Made by a program: the position numbers and the translations under genes. A DNA stretch of 56,022 nucleotides from assembly GCF_025583945.1 (NCBI RefSeq), contig NZ_JAOEGU010000027.1, positions 1 to 56,022 on the forward strand, read 5' to 3'. Numbering within the stretch: the first letter of the stretch is position 1; the number at the start of each line of letters is the position of its first letter. This document shows positions 26,459 to 34,714 of this stretch, in pieces. The DNA is from Methylobacter psychrophilus (GTDB lineage Bacteria; Pseudomonadota; Gammaproteobacteria; Methylococcales; Methylomonadaceae). Under the pieces are notes generated by a model. It saw only the letters and a list, made by a program, of their open reading frames with translations, did no database searches and was not told the DNA's origin.

Positions 26459-28254
26459 GTCTGGCTGAATTTCACTTTATCAGGCCTTACTGGTTGTTGG
26501 CTATTATCCCTTTTGTGGTAATACTTGTTTTAATGTTGAGAAACAAACTCAATCAAGGCAACTGGTCAGCGGTGTGCGATGCGGAATTATTGCCGTATTT
26601 ATTACAGGAAAAAGCCGTCAACCAAAGCCATCGATCATTAACAACAGGTGCTATTGCCGCCTTATTAGTCATTACCGCATTGGCTGGACCAACCTGGCAA
26701 CGCTTGCCGTCACCGGTATTTCGAAATGAATCGGCGCTGGTGATTGCGCTGGATTTATCGCGCTCCATGGATGCAGAAGATATTAAACCCAGTCGATTGA
26801 TTCGGGCACGTTACAAAATTGCCGATATTCTAAAGCAGCGCAAAGATGGCCAGACGGCCTTGCTGGTTTATGCCGGTGATGCTTTTACTGTTACACCGTT
26901 AACCAATGATACGCAAACTATAGATAGCCAGTTATCGGCACTCACTACCGATATTATGCCCAGTGAAGGTAGTAATACCCGGATTGTACTGGAAAAAGCG
27001 GTTGAGTTATTCAAACAGGCCGGCCTGCAAAAAGGTCAGATATTGTTGGTAACCGACGGTATTAATAGTGATGAAGTTGCGGATGCAGTAACAGCACTTG
27101 ATAACTACAGGTTGTCAATATTGGGCGTAGGAACCACTGAGGGCGCACCAATAGCGTTGCCTGAGGGCGGTTTTTTGAAAAATGAACAAGGTACTATTGT
27201 GATTCCCAAATTAAATGCTGGTGATTTGGCAAAGTTGGCTCAGGCAGGCAAGGGCATTTATCAAACCATAACTGCAAATGATGCCGATATCAAAGCCTTT
27301 TTGACAAATATAGACGAGCCAATACAGCAGGAAGGCAAAGAGAACAAAAATTTATTGCTGGATCAGTGGGAAGATAAAGGACCTTGGCTGTTGTTACTGG
27401 TTTTACCGCTGGCTGCTTTGAGCTTTAGAAAAGGCCTGTTATGTATTGGCTTGTTACTGCTATTACCGTTGCCTAAAAACAGTTATGCCTTTGAATGGCA
27501 GGATCTATGGCAGAATAAAGATCAACAGGCGCAACAGGCTTATAAAAATAACCAATTTGAGGAAGCGGCAAAACTGTTTGAAAATCCTGACTGGAAAGCG
27601 GCAGCACATTACAAAGCCGGTGAGTACGATAAGGCGTTGGACAGTCTGAAAGTCAACCAGACTGCTTTGAGTGCCTACAATCAAGGTAATGCGCTTGCGC
27701 AATCAGGTCAGTTGGAAGAAGCCATAAAGGCCTATGAAAAAGCTTTAAAACGTAACCCTGATGACGCCGATGCCAAATACAATAAAGAGTTGGTAGAAAA
27801 AGCCCTGGAAAAACAAAAGCAAGAACAGCCGCCGCAGGATAAAAAAGATAAGCAGGACGATAAGGACAAACAGTCGAAAGAGAATTCTGAGCAAAAAAAG
27901 GCGGATGATCAATCAGAAAAATCTGAAGAGCAGAAACAAGCCGAGCAAAAGCCTGAACAGACTGAAGACAAAAAATCTCAGCAGCAACAAGCGGATGAAC
28001 AAAAATCTGACGAAAAGCCAGAGCAACAAAATAAACCGGAAGAAAAAAAACCGGATACCGGGCAGGCTCAGCAAGCCGAGCAGAAAAAAGACGAGGGCAA
28101 GGACAAAGAACCACCCAAACAAGTACCCGTAAGCCCACAGCCTTCGGATGAAGAACAACAAGCTAATGAACAATGGCTGAAAAGAATCCCCGATGACCCG
28201 GCCGGTTTGTTAAAGCGTAAATTCAAATATCAGTACGGGCAACGGGAGCGTTAA
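26455..28254 (+). CDS. VWA-TPR membrane protein (BatB/BatC fusion type)
   Basis: About 599 residues. Two N-terminal helices (11-29, 62-79), a VWA domain with metal site DLSRS (D100, S102, S104), a further helical pair near 310-345, TPR-like repeats at about 365-455 (YDKALDSLKVNQTALSAYNQ; AIKAYEKALKRNPDDADAKY), a low-complexity Lys/Gln/Glu/Asp tail, and the conserved end WLKRIPDDPAGLLKRKFKYQ. The start is the ATG at 26455, overlapping the previous gene's TGA; the longer frame from 26392 would overlap by 67 bases. The conserved end shows the protein is complete. BatD, which usually follows, is absent. Confidence 0.85.
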   Translation: MSLAEFHFIRPYWLLAIIPFVVILVLMLRNKLNQGNWSAVCDAELLPYLLQEKAVNQSHRSLTTGAIAALLVITALAGPTWQRLPSPVFRNESALVIALDLSRSMDAEDIKPSRLIRARYKIADILKQRKDGQTALLVYAGDAFTVTPLTNDTQTIDSQLSALTTDIMPSEGSNTRIVLEKAVELFKQAGLQKGQILLVTDGINSDEVADAVTALDNYRLSILGVGTTEGAPIALPEGGFLKNEQGTIVIPKLNAGDLAKLAQAGKGIYQTITANDADIKAFLTNIDEPIQQEGKENKNLLLDQWEDKGPWLLLLVLPLAALSFRKGLLCIGLLLLLPLPKNSYAFEWQDLWQNKDQQAQQAYKNNQFEEAAKLFENPDWKAAAHYKAGEYDKALDSLKVNQTALSAYNQGNALAQSGQLEEAIKAYEKALKRNPDDADAKYNKELVEKALEKQKQEQPPQDKKDKQDDKDKQSKENSEQKKADDQSEKSEEQKQAEQKPEQTEDKKSQQQQADEQKSDEKPEQQNKPEEKKPDTGQAQQAEQKKDEGKDKEPPKQVPVSPQPSDEEQQANEQWLKRIPDDPAGLLKRKFKYQYGQRER

Positions 28255-28359
28255 TCTGATGAAAAAGAACAGGCGCATTAAATCTTGGGGATATGAAATG
28301 GTGAGTAAGATTTGTGATGATGAAAAGCCGAAGAGTGGTATCTGTCATTAAAAGCTAAT

Positions 28360-28386
28360 GTGGGCTTGACTAAATCAGAGGCCCAC
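28360..28386. terminator. hairpin after the MoxR/Bat operon, possible terminator
   Basis: GTGGGC and GCCCAC pair across a 15-base loop about 105 bases after the last Bat stop codon. No clear run of T follows, so an intrinsic terminator is only possible. The sequence between (28255-28359) holds a 29-codon frame starting at 28259 that I do not recognise. Confidence 0.3.
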
Positions 28387-28483
28387 ACGATTTGCTGGTC
28401 AGAATAACTACATCACCATGCCATGCGGCGATTAAGCGGAAATATTTTAAAATTAAAGCCAACTACAAGGTAGTACTGCGTTG

Positions 28484-28885
28484 TTACTTGGCTATCTTGA
28501 TCAGCCAGCCATCCTTGTCTTCGCAACCCAAAGCAGCCTTGGCACTGACATCAATCCTTACATAACTGCCATTCAGAGAGGCAGGTAATTTTGCCTTTAT
28601 TTTGTGAAAGCTGGTATTGCTTTCCAGTGTAAAAGCCAAGGGTTGTTTTTTTGCCATCAGCTTAATGGTGCTGGGGTTTGTCCAAGGTGATATTTTTATA
28701 ATAAACTCTGACTCAGGTGCGACTTCAATATTATCAGGCGCTTTGTATTCAGTAAGATTAAAATCAGTGAAGCGTGGTTTTTTACATTCCTTGTCCAATT
28801 CTTCAGGACTGTAAGCATTTGCTGCACCATTAAATAAAATAACAGCAATAAATAGTGTGGATTTAAATGGATTGGTTAATTTCAT
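28484..28885 (-). CDS. small exported protein, unknown function
   Basis: A 133-residue protein with a clear Sec signal peptide (STLFIAVILFNGAANA, likely cleavage after ANA at about residue 24) and a mature part of about 109 residues containing two cysteines (ECKK and LGCEDKDG). The mature protein is probably a beta-rich periplasmic domain. A good ribosome site, GAGGAG, lies before the ATG. It is convergent with the MoxR/Bat operon and divergent from purM. I do not recognise a family. Confidence 0.7.
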   Translation of the reverse strand: MKLTNPFKSTLFIAVILFNGAANAYSPEELDKECKKPRFTDFNLTEYKAPDNIEVAPESEFIIKISPWTNPSTIKLMAKKQPLAFTLESNTSFHKIKAKLPASLNGSYVRIDVSAKAALGCEDKDGWLIKIAK

Positions 28886-29095
28886 ATTGACTCCTCAATC
28901 AAGACGTGGTGTTTTTAAAGATTAGCTGACAAATACGGAAAGCTACTTTAATTATTTTTTTAATAAAATTTAACAATTTCGGTAACAACTTACAACTAAT
29001 CGTTAATCGCTGGCAAGCTTTCTTCCATATCATTCACAAAAAACGACGATGTCTTGTACAATATCCACAGTTTAAATTTTTAAGAGACAATCACA

Positions 29096-30151
29096 TTGAG
29101 CGCACAAAACCAAGAAAGCTTGAATTATAAAAGTGCTGGCGTTGATATTGCGGCAGGCAATGAATTAGTTGAGCGCATCAAGCCCATCGCTGCCAGAACA
29201 CGCACAGCAGGCGTTATGTCAGGATTGGGCGGATTCGGCTCAATGTTTGAATTGCCATTGGATCGTTATAAGAACCCGATTCTGGTTTCCGGAACTGATG
29301 GCGTAGGTACCAAGCTAAAGCTGGCTATAGATTTAGGCATCCATAACACGGTAGGTATTGATTTGGTTGCCATGTGCGTCAATGACATTATTGTGCAAGG
29401 TGCTGAACCGTTATTTTTTCTGGATTATTTTGCTACGGGAAAATTGGACGTTGATACGGCAGCATCAGTAATAGAAGGTATAGGTAAAGGCTGTGAGTTG
29501 GCCGGCGCGGCGCTGGTTGGCGGTGAAACTGCTGAAATGCCTGGTATGTATGCCGATGGAGAGTATGATCTGGCTGGTTTCTGCGTTGGTATTGTGGAAA
29601 AAAGCAAAGTTTTGGACGGCAGTAAAGTAAGTGTCGGTGACAAGCTGATCGGTATTGCCTCATCCGGTCCACATTCCAATGGTTACTCATTAATCAGAAA
29701 AATAATTGCTCACAGTAATTCGGCACTCACTGATGTATTTAATGATAAAACATTAGGTGAAGCTTTACTGGAACCGACCCGGATTTACGTCAAATCGTTA
29801 TTATCATTATTGGACAAAGTACCGGTACATGCTTTTGCCCATATCACTGGTGGTGGTTTAACCGAAAATTTACCTCGTGTACTGCCTGAAGGACTTAATG
29901 CCAGCATTGATTTATCTTCCTGGATGTTTCCTGATATTTTCTTGTGGCTACAGAAGCAGGGCAACGTATCTCAGCCAAATATGCTGACAACCTTCAATTG
30001 CGGTATTGGCATGATAGTGTGTGTTGCTGCAGAAGATGAAAAAATGACTATTGAGGTTTTGGAAGCTTTGGGCGAAACGGTTTTTGTTATTGGCGAACTT
30101 GTTGAGTCTGAAGGCAAACCCGAAGTTAGCTATACGCATCTTAAAGTGTAA
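29096..30151 (+). CDS. purM: phosphoribosylformylglycinamidine cyclo-ligase
   Basis: A 351-residue AIR synthetase of de novo purine synthesis: it closes the imidazole ring using ATP. Seen: [20 protein letters not shown] at the N-terminus, [24 protein letters not shown] and [14 protein letters not shown], all strong PurM marks. Length is normal. The start is a TTG at 29096 (MSAQNQES); no ATG lies near, and the frame begins exactly where the family does. A weak AAGAGA ribosome site precedes it. It stands alone, without purN. Confidence 0.95.
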   Translation: MSAQNQESLNYKSAGVDIAAGNELVERIKPIAARTRTAGVMSGLGGFGSMFELPLDRYKNPILVSGTDGVGTKLKLAIDLGIHNTVGIDLVAMCVNDIIVQGAEPLFFLDYFATGKLDVDTAASVIEGIGKGCELAGAALVGGETAEMPGMYADGEYDLAGFCVGIVEKSKVLDGSKVSVGDKLIGIASSGPHSNGYSLIRKIIAHSNSALTDVFNDKTLGEALLEPTRIYVKSLLSLLDKVPVHAFAHITGGGLTENLPRVLPEGLNASIDLSSWMFPDIFLWLQKQGNVSQPNMLTTFNCGIGMIVCVAAEDEKMTIEVLEALGETVFVIGELVESEGKPEVSYTHLKV

Positions 30152-30160
30152 TTGTTCGCT

Positions 30161-30273
30161 TATAGTCTTTCAGAAATTAAATTTCCATTCATATCGTTGT
30201 AAGTTTATACAGATAATATCCCTTGAAGCGATGTTATCTGTTGGCATCGAAATTATTTATCCGGAAATCTATA
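30161..30273 (+). repeat. MITE copy 4
   Basis: A full-length copy (113 bases) starting TATAGTCTTTCAGAAATTAA and ending CGGAAATCTATA. The central arms CAGATAATATCCCTT/AAGCGATGTTATCTG carry one mismatch and one wobble. It starts ten bases after the purM stop codon. Confidence 0.9.
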
Positions 30274-30343
30274 TTACAAAATTTTATACTTACTGATTCA
30301 GTCATTCTTATTTTCCCACTTGCATTAAACCCGAAAAATTATT

Positions 30344-31804
30344 ATGCAAAAACTACCCATCACGCTCTATCGTACCGCTCAGGTTAGAGAGCTTGACCGA
30401 ATTGCCATACAAGATCGAGGTATTTCCGGTTTTGAATTAATGAGTAGGGCGGGTTATGAGGTTTTTCAATGCTTCAGGAATAAATGGCCCAACACAAGAT
30501 CTGTAGCCGTTTTTTGTGGTACAGGGAATAACGCTGGCGATGGTTATATTGTTGCCAAACTGGCGTTGGAAGCGGGCTTGAAAGTGAGTGTTTATGCTCT
30601 TGCAAACCCTGAAAACAGTAAAGGCGATGCCTTGACAGCTTACCAGAATTATAGCGAAGCAAAGGGAGTCATTATTCCCTTTCAGGGTGATGAGCTGATT
30701 GATGAAGACGTGATTGTTGATGCCTTGTTGGGAACCGGACTGGATCGGCCGGTAACGGGGCTTTATGCCGTGGCTGTTCAGGTCATCAATCAAGCGCCTG
30801 CCCATGTTGTTGCAGTGGACAGTCCGTCTGGTTTGAACGCTGATACCGGTAATGTCCTGGGGTGTGCTGTAAAAGCGAATTGTACCGTTACTTTTATTGC
30901 GTTAAAACAAGGTTTATTTACCGGGCAAGCGGCTGACTATTGCGGTGAAATTTCTTATGCTTCATTGGCCGTGCCGATATCTGTCCTTCAAGAGGTTGCC
31001 GCGTCTGCGGTTCGTGTTGTTAAAATGCCGTTACCGCGTCGCGATCGTTGTTCACATAAAGGTCATTATGGGCATGTGCTGGTAGTCGGTGGTGATTTGG
31101 GTTATTCCGGTGCTGCGAGACTGGCTGGTGAAGCGGCTTTAAGAGTGGGTGCCGGATTGGTTAGTATAGCAACACGGATAGAGCATGCCGGGTTAATGAA
31201 TTTAGGTCGGCCTGAATTAATGTGTCATGGCGTAGAGAATGCAAAGCAGCTTGTCGGTTTATTGGAAAAGGCCAGTGTTATTGTAATAGGCCCAGGTTTG
31301 GGGCAAAGTGATTGGGCAAAAGAGCTGTTTACGGCAACGATAAAAGCGCAAAAATTATTGATCATTGATGCTGACGGTTTAAATTTATTGGCTCGTTTGC
31401 CAGTAAAAAATTCTGACTGGATTTTAACCCCTCATCCTGGTGAAGCTGCCCGTTTATTAAGTTGTTCTACGGCGGAAATTCAACAAGACCGGTTTGCCTC
31501 TGTTTCAGCTATTCAGGCCAAATATGACGGTATTGCGATTCTTAAAGGTGCCGGTACACTAATTGCCTCTGAAAATGATTGTGCAGTTTCTACGACAGGA
31601 AATCCGGGTATGGCTTCAGGAGGTATGGGCGATGTACTTGCCGGTGTGATCGCCGGTTTGCTTGCGCAAGGCCTGTCCTTGAAAAATGCAGCACAACAAG
31701 GCGTTTATCATCATGGACTGGCCGCTGATTTAGCCGCAGAAAAGGACGGTGAAAGAGGTTTGTTAGCCAGTGATTTAATGCCTTATCTCAGAAGGATTGT
31801 GTAA
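30344..31804 (+). CDS. nnrD: bifunctional NAD(P)H-hydrate epimerase / ADP-dependent dehydratase
   Basis: A 486-residue repair enzyme. An N-terminal YjeF_N epimerase domain (about 1-215; GTGNNAGDGYIVAKLA) is fused to a C-terminal carbohydrate-kinase-like dehydratase domain (about 225-485; VGGDLGYSGAARLAG, GPGLG, and GNPGMASGGMGDVLAG). Together they restore damaged NADH and NADPH hydrates. It starts the conserved run nnrD-tsaE-amiC-mutL-miaA, and its stop overlaps the tsaE start by one base (TAATG). The E. coli homologue is also called yjeF. Confidence 0.92.
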   Translation: MQKLPITLYRTAQVRELDRIAIQDRGISGFELMSRAGYEVFQCFRNKWPNTRSVAVFCGTGNNAGDGYIVAKLALEAGLKVSVYALANPENSKGDALTAYQNYSEAKGVIIPFQGDELIDEDVIVDALLGTGLDRPVTGLYAVAVQVINQAPAHVVAVDSPSGLNADTGNVLGCAVKANCTVTFIALKQGLFTGQAADYCGEISYASLAVPISVLQEVAASAVRVVKMPLPRRDRCSHKGHYGHVLVVGGDLGYSGAARLAGEAALRVGAGLVSIATRIEHAGLMNLGRPELMCHGVENAKQLVGLLEKASVIVIGPGLGQSDWAKELFTATIKAQKLLIIDADGLNLLARLPVKNSDWILTPHPGEAARLLSCSTAEIQQDRFASVSAIQAKYDGIAILKGAGTLIASENDCAVSTTGNPGMASGGMGDVLAGVIAGLLAQGLSLKNAAQQGVYHHGLAADLAAEKDGERGLLASDLMPYLRRIV

Positions 31805-32220
31805 TGCAGCGCTATTTGGATAGCACGGAAGCAACCGAGCAATTGGGTGCCGAATTGTTTAAGTCGGTGCCGTCAAAATGTCTGATTTTTTTACAGGGCG
31901 ACTTGGGTGCAGGAAAAACAACATTAGCCAGAGGTTTTCTTCGGGCGGCTGGCTATAATGGTACAGTTAAAAGCCCAACTTACACGTTAGTCGAAGAGTA
32001 CGTGGTCGATGGCCGTAAAATATTTCATTTTGATTTATACCGGGTCGTTGATCCTGAAGAACTTGAATGGATAGGTATAAGAGATTATTTTGATCAGGAT
32101 AGTGTCTGTTTTATTGAATGGCCAGATAACGGCAAAGGTTTTTTGCCACAACCGGATATAATTATTACTTTAAAACCACAAGGGCTTGCCCGGTCGGTAA
32201 ATTTAGAGTATGTTTCTTAA
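31804..32220 (+). CDS. tsaE: tRNA threonylcarbamoyladenosine biosynthesis ATPase TsaE
   Basis: A 138-residue P-loop ATPase with QGDLGAGKTTLARGFL (Walker A, 31-46), SPTYTLVEEY (TsaE signature) and a late FIEWPD. It is required together with TsaB, TsaC/TsaD for the t6A modification of tRNAs reading ANN codons. Translation is coupled to nnrD by a one-base overlap. Size and position are as in other gammaproteobacteria. Confidence 0.93.
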   Translation: MQRYLDSTEATEQLGAELFKSVPSKCLIFLQGDLGAGKTTLARGFLRAAGYNGTVKSPTYTLVEEYVVDGRKIFHFDLYRVVDPEELEWIGIRDYFDQDSVCFIEWPDNGKGFLPQPDIIITLKPQGLARSVNLEYVS

Positions 32221-32306
32221 AACTTTAAAAAATTGCAAAGGATTTATAAAAACAACGACATATTGGTGTAATTTAAAGCAAATTATTGTCGTTCGGGGAT
32301 GTTGAT

Positions 32307-33539
32307 ATGATAAATTACTGGAAAATCTTGTTCTTCGTTGGATTACAGTTATTGTCTGTGTCGATTTACGCACAACAAATCAACGTAAATTCATTACGAT
32401 ATACCACTAGTTCAAAACAAAATAGCATGGTGTTTGATGTGACAGCATCAACAGAGCATCGGTTTTTTGTTATGAATAATCCGTCGCGATTGGTCATTGA
32501 CATTAAAAATGCCCGGTTAAAGCATTCATTAAATCAACCTTCTATAGCGCATCCATTATTTACCCGAGTCCGCTCAGGAATAAAAGATGGCACTGATTTA
32601 AGAATTGTTGTTGATTTGAAAATGCCGATTAGCACAAAAAAATTCTCATTAAGCGCCAATAACAGCAATGAAAATATTTTAGTTATTGATTTACTTAATA
32701 AAGATCCTATTGTTGCCACAATAACCGAAGATGAAGTAACCAAGTCGGTTGATAGCCAATCTTTTCAACCAAAAACAGTGGCGACTAAATCAATTGCCGG
32801 TAAATTGATCACAGCGGCAAGCGCCAATGACATAGTCATTGCGATTGATCCGGGGCATGGTGGTAATGATTCAGGTGCTCATGGGCCGAGTGGAACTGAA
32901 GAGAAAAAAGTCACCTTTGCAATGGCTAAAAAACTGGAAGCATTGATTAATAAGCAGTCTGGTATGAAAGCCGTGATGATTCGCAAAGGTGACTATTATG
33001 TTGGTCTTAGAGACCGGATGAAAATTGCCCGAGCCGCTAAAGCGGATTTATTTATCTCAATACATGCCGATGCTTTTCAGGATGCTGGTGTTAAGGGGGC
33101 TTCCGTCTATACCTTATCCACTACCGGAGCCTCAAGTGAAGCGGCGCGTTGGCTGGCAGATACCGCAAATGCTGCTGATTTAGTGGGCGTTAGTCTTAGC
33201 GACAAGGAAGATATCTTGGCATCAGTTTTATTGGACTTATCGCAAACCGCAACTCAGGAAGCTAGCGCCAATGTTGCCAAACACGTATTAAAACACTTCG
33301 ATAATATTGCCCAATTGCATAAAGATTCTGTGCAAAAAGCGGGCTTTTTGGTATTAAAATCACCCGATATTCCCTCCATTCTGGTAGAAACTGCTTTCAT
33401 CTCCAATGAATCAGAAGAGCAAAATTTACTCAGTAACCAATATCAATCGAAAGTAGCCAATGCTATTTTCAAAGGTGTGCTTAGCTATTTTAGACAATCT
33501 GCTCCTGTTGATGACAGAGTTGCGGCTTTGGATATGTGA
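32307..33539 (+). CDS. amiC: N-acetylmuramoyl-L-alanine amidase with AMIN domain
   Basis: About 410 residues: a signal peptide (ILFFVGLQLLSVSIYAQ, cleavage near residue 22), an AMIN domain (about 25-130) that targets the septum or pole, then an Amidase_3 zinc domain (about 175-400) with DPGHGGNDSGA, SIHADAF and the late LVETAFISNESEE. It cleaves stem peptides from glycan strands during daughter-cell separation. I start at the ATG at 32307, preceded by GGGGATG; a TTG at 32286 would add seven residues before the signal peptide. The AmiB/AmiC distinction cannot be fixed from sequence; the locus position equals E. coli amiB. Confidence 0.88.
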   Translation: MINYWKILFFVGLQLLSVSIYAQQINVNSLRYTTSSKQNSMVFDVTASTEHRFFVMNNPSRLVIDIKNARLKHSLNQPSIAHPLFTRVRSGIKDGTDLRIVVDLKMPISTKKFSLSANNSNENILVIDLLNKDPIVATITEDEVTKSVDSQSFQPKTVATKSIAGKLITAASANDIVIAIDPGHGGNDSGAHGPSGTEEKKVTFAMAKKLEALINKQSGMKAVMIRKGDYYVGLRDRMKIARAAKADLFISIHADAFQDAGVKGASVYTLSTTGASSEAARWLADTANAADLVGVSLSDKEDILASVLLDLSQTATQEASANVAKHVLKHFDNIAQLHKDSVQKAGFLVLKSPDIPSILVETAFISNESEEQNLLSNQYQSKVANAIFKGVLSYFRQSAPVDDRVAALDM

Positions 33540-33562
33540 TTTTGACAACGGCACCAACAAAA

Positions 33563-33588
33563 CTTATCCACATTATCCTGTGGATAAG
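33563..33588. promoter_or_regulatory. inverted pair of DnaA-box-like sites in a perfect hairpin
   Basis: CTTATCCACA and TGTGGATAAG form a perfect ten-base-pair inverted repeat around a six-base loop. Each arm contains TTATCCACA, the consensus DnaA box, pointing in opposite directions. It lies 24 bases after the amiC stop, so an alternative reading is a transcription-terminating hairpin, but no T run follows. Confidence 0.5.
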
Positions 33589-33689
33589 CCTGTTATAAAC
33601 CTCTCTGCCGCAACTGTAAGTATTTGCTTTCAAATAGATATTAGTTAAATAGTCCAATAATTGGTCAGATTTTTACTGCCAAAAATCTT

Positions 33690-33973
33690 TTAACATTGAT
33701 GTTAAGCCTCTTACCAAAGAAGCCAAAGTCGTCGCAGCTCAAGCGAATATTTTTGTTTTTCTAAATATCCAACAACAAGAATTTATTGATTTTATCTTGA
33801 GCAAATATATAGAAACCGGCGTAGAAGAGCTGGATCAGGAAAAATTACATATCTTGTTAACCAATAAATAGCATTCGTTAGAGGATGCCAAAGAGATTTT
33901 GGGTAGCGTTGCCAATATCCGTTCGTTGTTTATAGAATTTCAGAAGCATTTATACCAGCAGATGGCGGCATAA
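33690..33973 (+). pseudogene. remnant of type I restriction HsdR C-terminus
   Basis: In one frame the segment reads FNIDVKPLTKEAKVVAAQ, then EFIDFILSKYIETGVEELDQ, then an in-frame TAG at about 33869, then HSLEDAKEILGSVANIRSLF followed by IEFQKHLYQQMAA and TAA. This is the pattern of the C-terminal domain of type I restriction R subunits ('KYI..GVEEL...KL..LL..KY..L.DA...LG....IR..F..FQK.LY'). Only about 90 codons remain, with a nonsense codon where a tyrosine would be expected. No hsdM or hsdS is nearby. Confidence 0.65.
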
Positions 33974-34015
33974 AATCAATAATACTATTCAAATAAATCA
34001 ATTTGGGAAACAAGA

Positions 34016-34535
34016 ATGTCACAGATAAAAAAATCGGAAAATGTTCCAAAAGCAATGCAGGAAAAATATCAGGCTATTGTCGAAATAATCGATAAATTTT
34101 GCATGGAAAATCATCAATGATGAGTATGTACAACTTATACGCTATACAGTGGCAGCTTTATGCAGAAAGCATCCTTCTCCTGTAGAAACAGGCAAAGTGA
34201 GTACATGGGGCTGTGGTGCAACCCATGCAATTGGTATGGTCAATTTTTTATTTGATAAAAGTCAAACACCTTATATAAGTGCCAAAGAGCTATATAAAGG
34301 CTTTGGTGTAGGGGAAAGTACCGGGAATGCAAAATCAAAAGCTATTCGTACCCTATTGGGAATGTCTTTGATGGACCCAGACTGGTCATTGCCCAGCAAA
34401 TTGCAAAGCAATCCAATGGCCTGGCTGTTAACGGTTAATGGGATGATAGTAGATATTCGGGAAATGCCGAGAGAGGTACAAGAGATTGCTTTTCAAAAAG
34501 GTTTAATCCCTTACATACCGGATGATAGAGAATAA
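34016..34535 (+). pseudogene. DUF6398-like gene with a frameshift
   Basis: From the ATG at 34016 one frame reads SENVPKAMQEKYQAIVEIID and FCMENHQ, then stops at 34118-34120. Removing one base near 34111 joins it to the frame ending at 34535: NINDEYVQLIRYTVAALCRK, then TWGCGATHAIGMVNFLFDKS, YISAKELYKGFGVGESTGNA and the end GLIPYIPDDRE. The joined product of about 172 residues is a full DUF6398 protein (function unknown). Either a real single-base insertion or a sequencing error is possible; the 3' frame alone (from about 34149) lacks the conserved N-terminus. Confidence 0.7.
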
Positions 34536-34590
34536 ATAGTAATAGGCAGAATTGTTTGAGTCACAATACAGTTTTTTCAAAACTTTTTTC

Positions 34591-34704
34591 TATCGACTTT
34601 CAGAAATTAAATTTCCGGTTGATATTGCTGTAAGTACATACAGATAACATCCCTTTAAGGGGTGGTATCTGTTAGCATAGAAATTATTTATCCGAGAATT
34701 TATT
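34591..34704 (+). repeat. MITE copy 5
   Basis: Full length, from TATCGACTTTCAGAAATTAA to GAGAATTTATT. The palindrome arms CAGATAACATCCCTT and AAGGGGTGGTATCTG contain one A-G mismatch and one wobble. It ends 11 bases before the mutL start codon, so it lies in the mutL leader. Confidence 0.88.
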
Positions 34705-34714
34705 GTAACGACTT

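Noticed and set aside
27653-28173. Long antisense frames opposite the low-complexity tail of the VWA-TPR gene
   Set aside because: They arise from the biased codon content of the Lys/Gln/Glu-rich tail and show no conserved protein pattern.
28259-28348. 29-codon frame after the Bat operon as a BatD remnant
   Set aside because: No resemblance to BatD could be seen.
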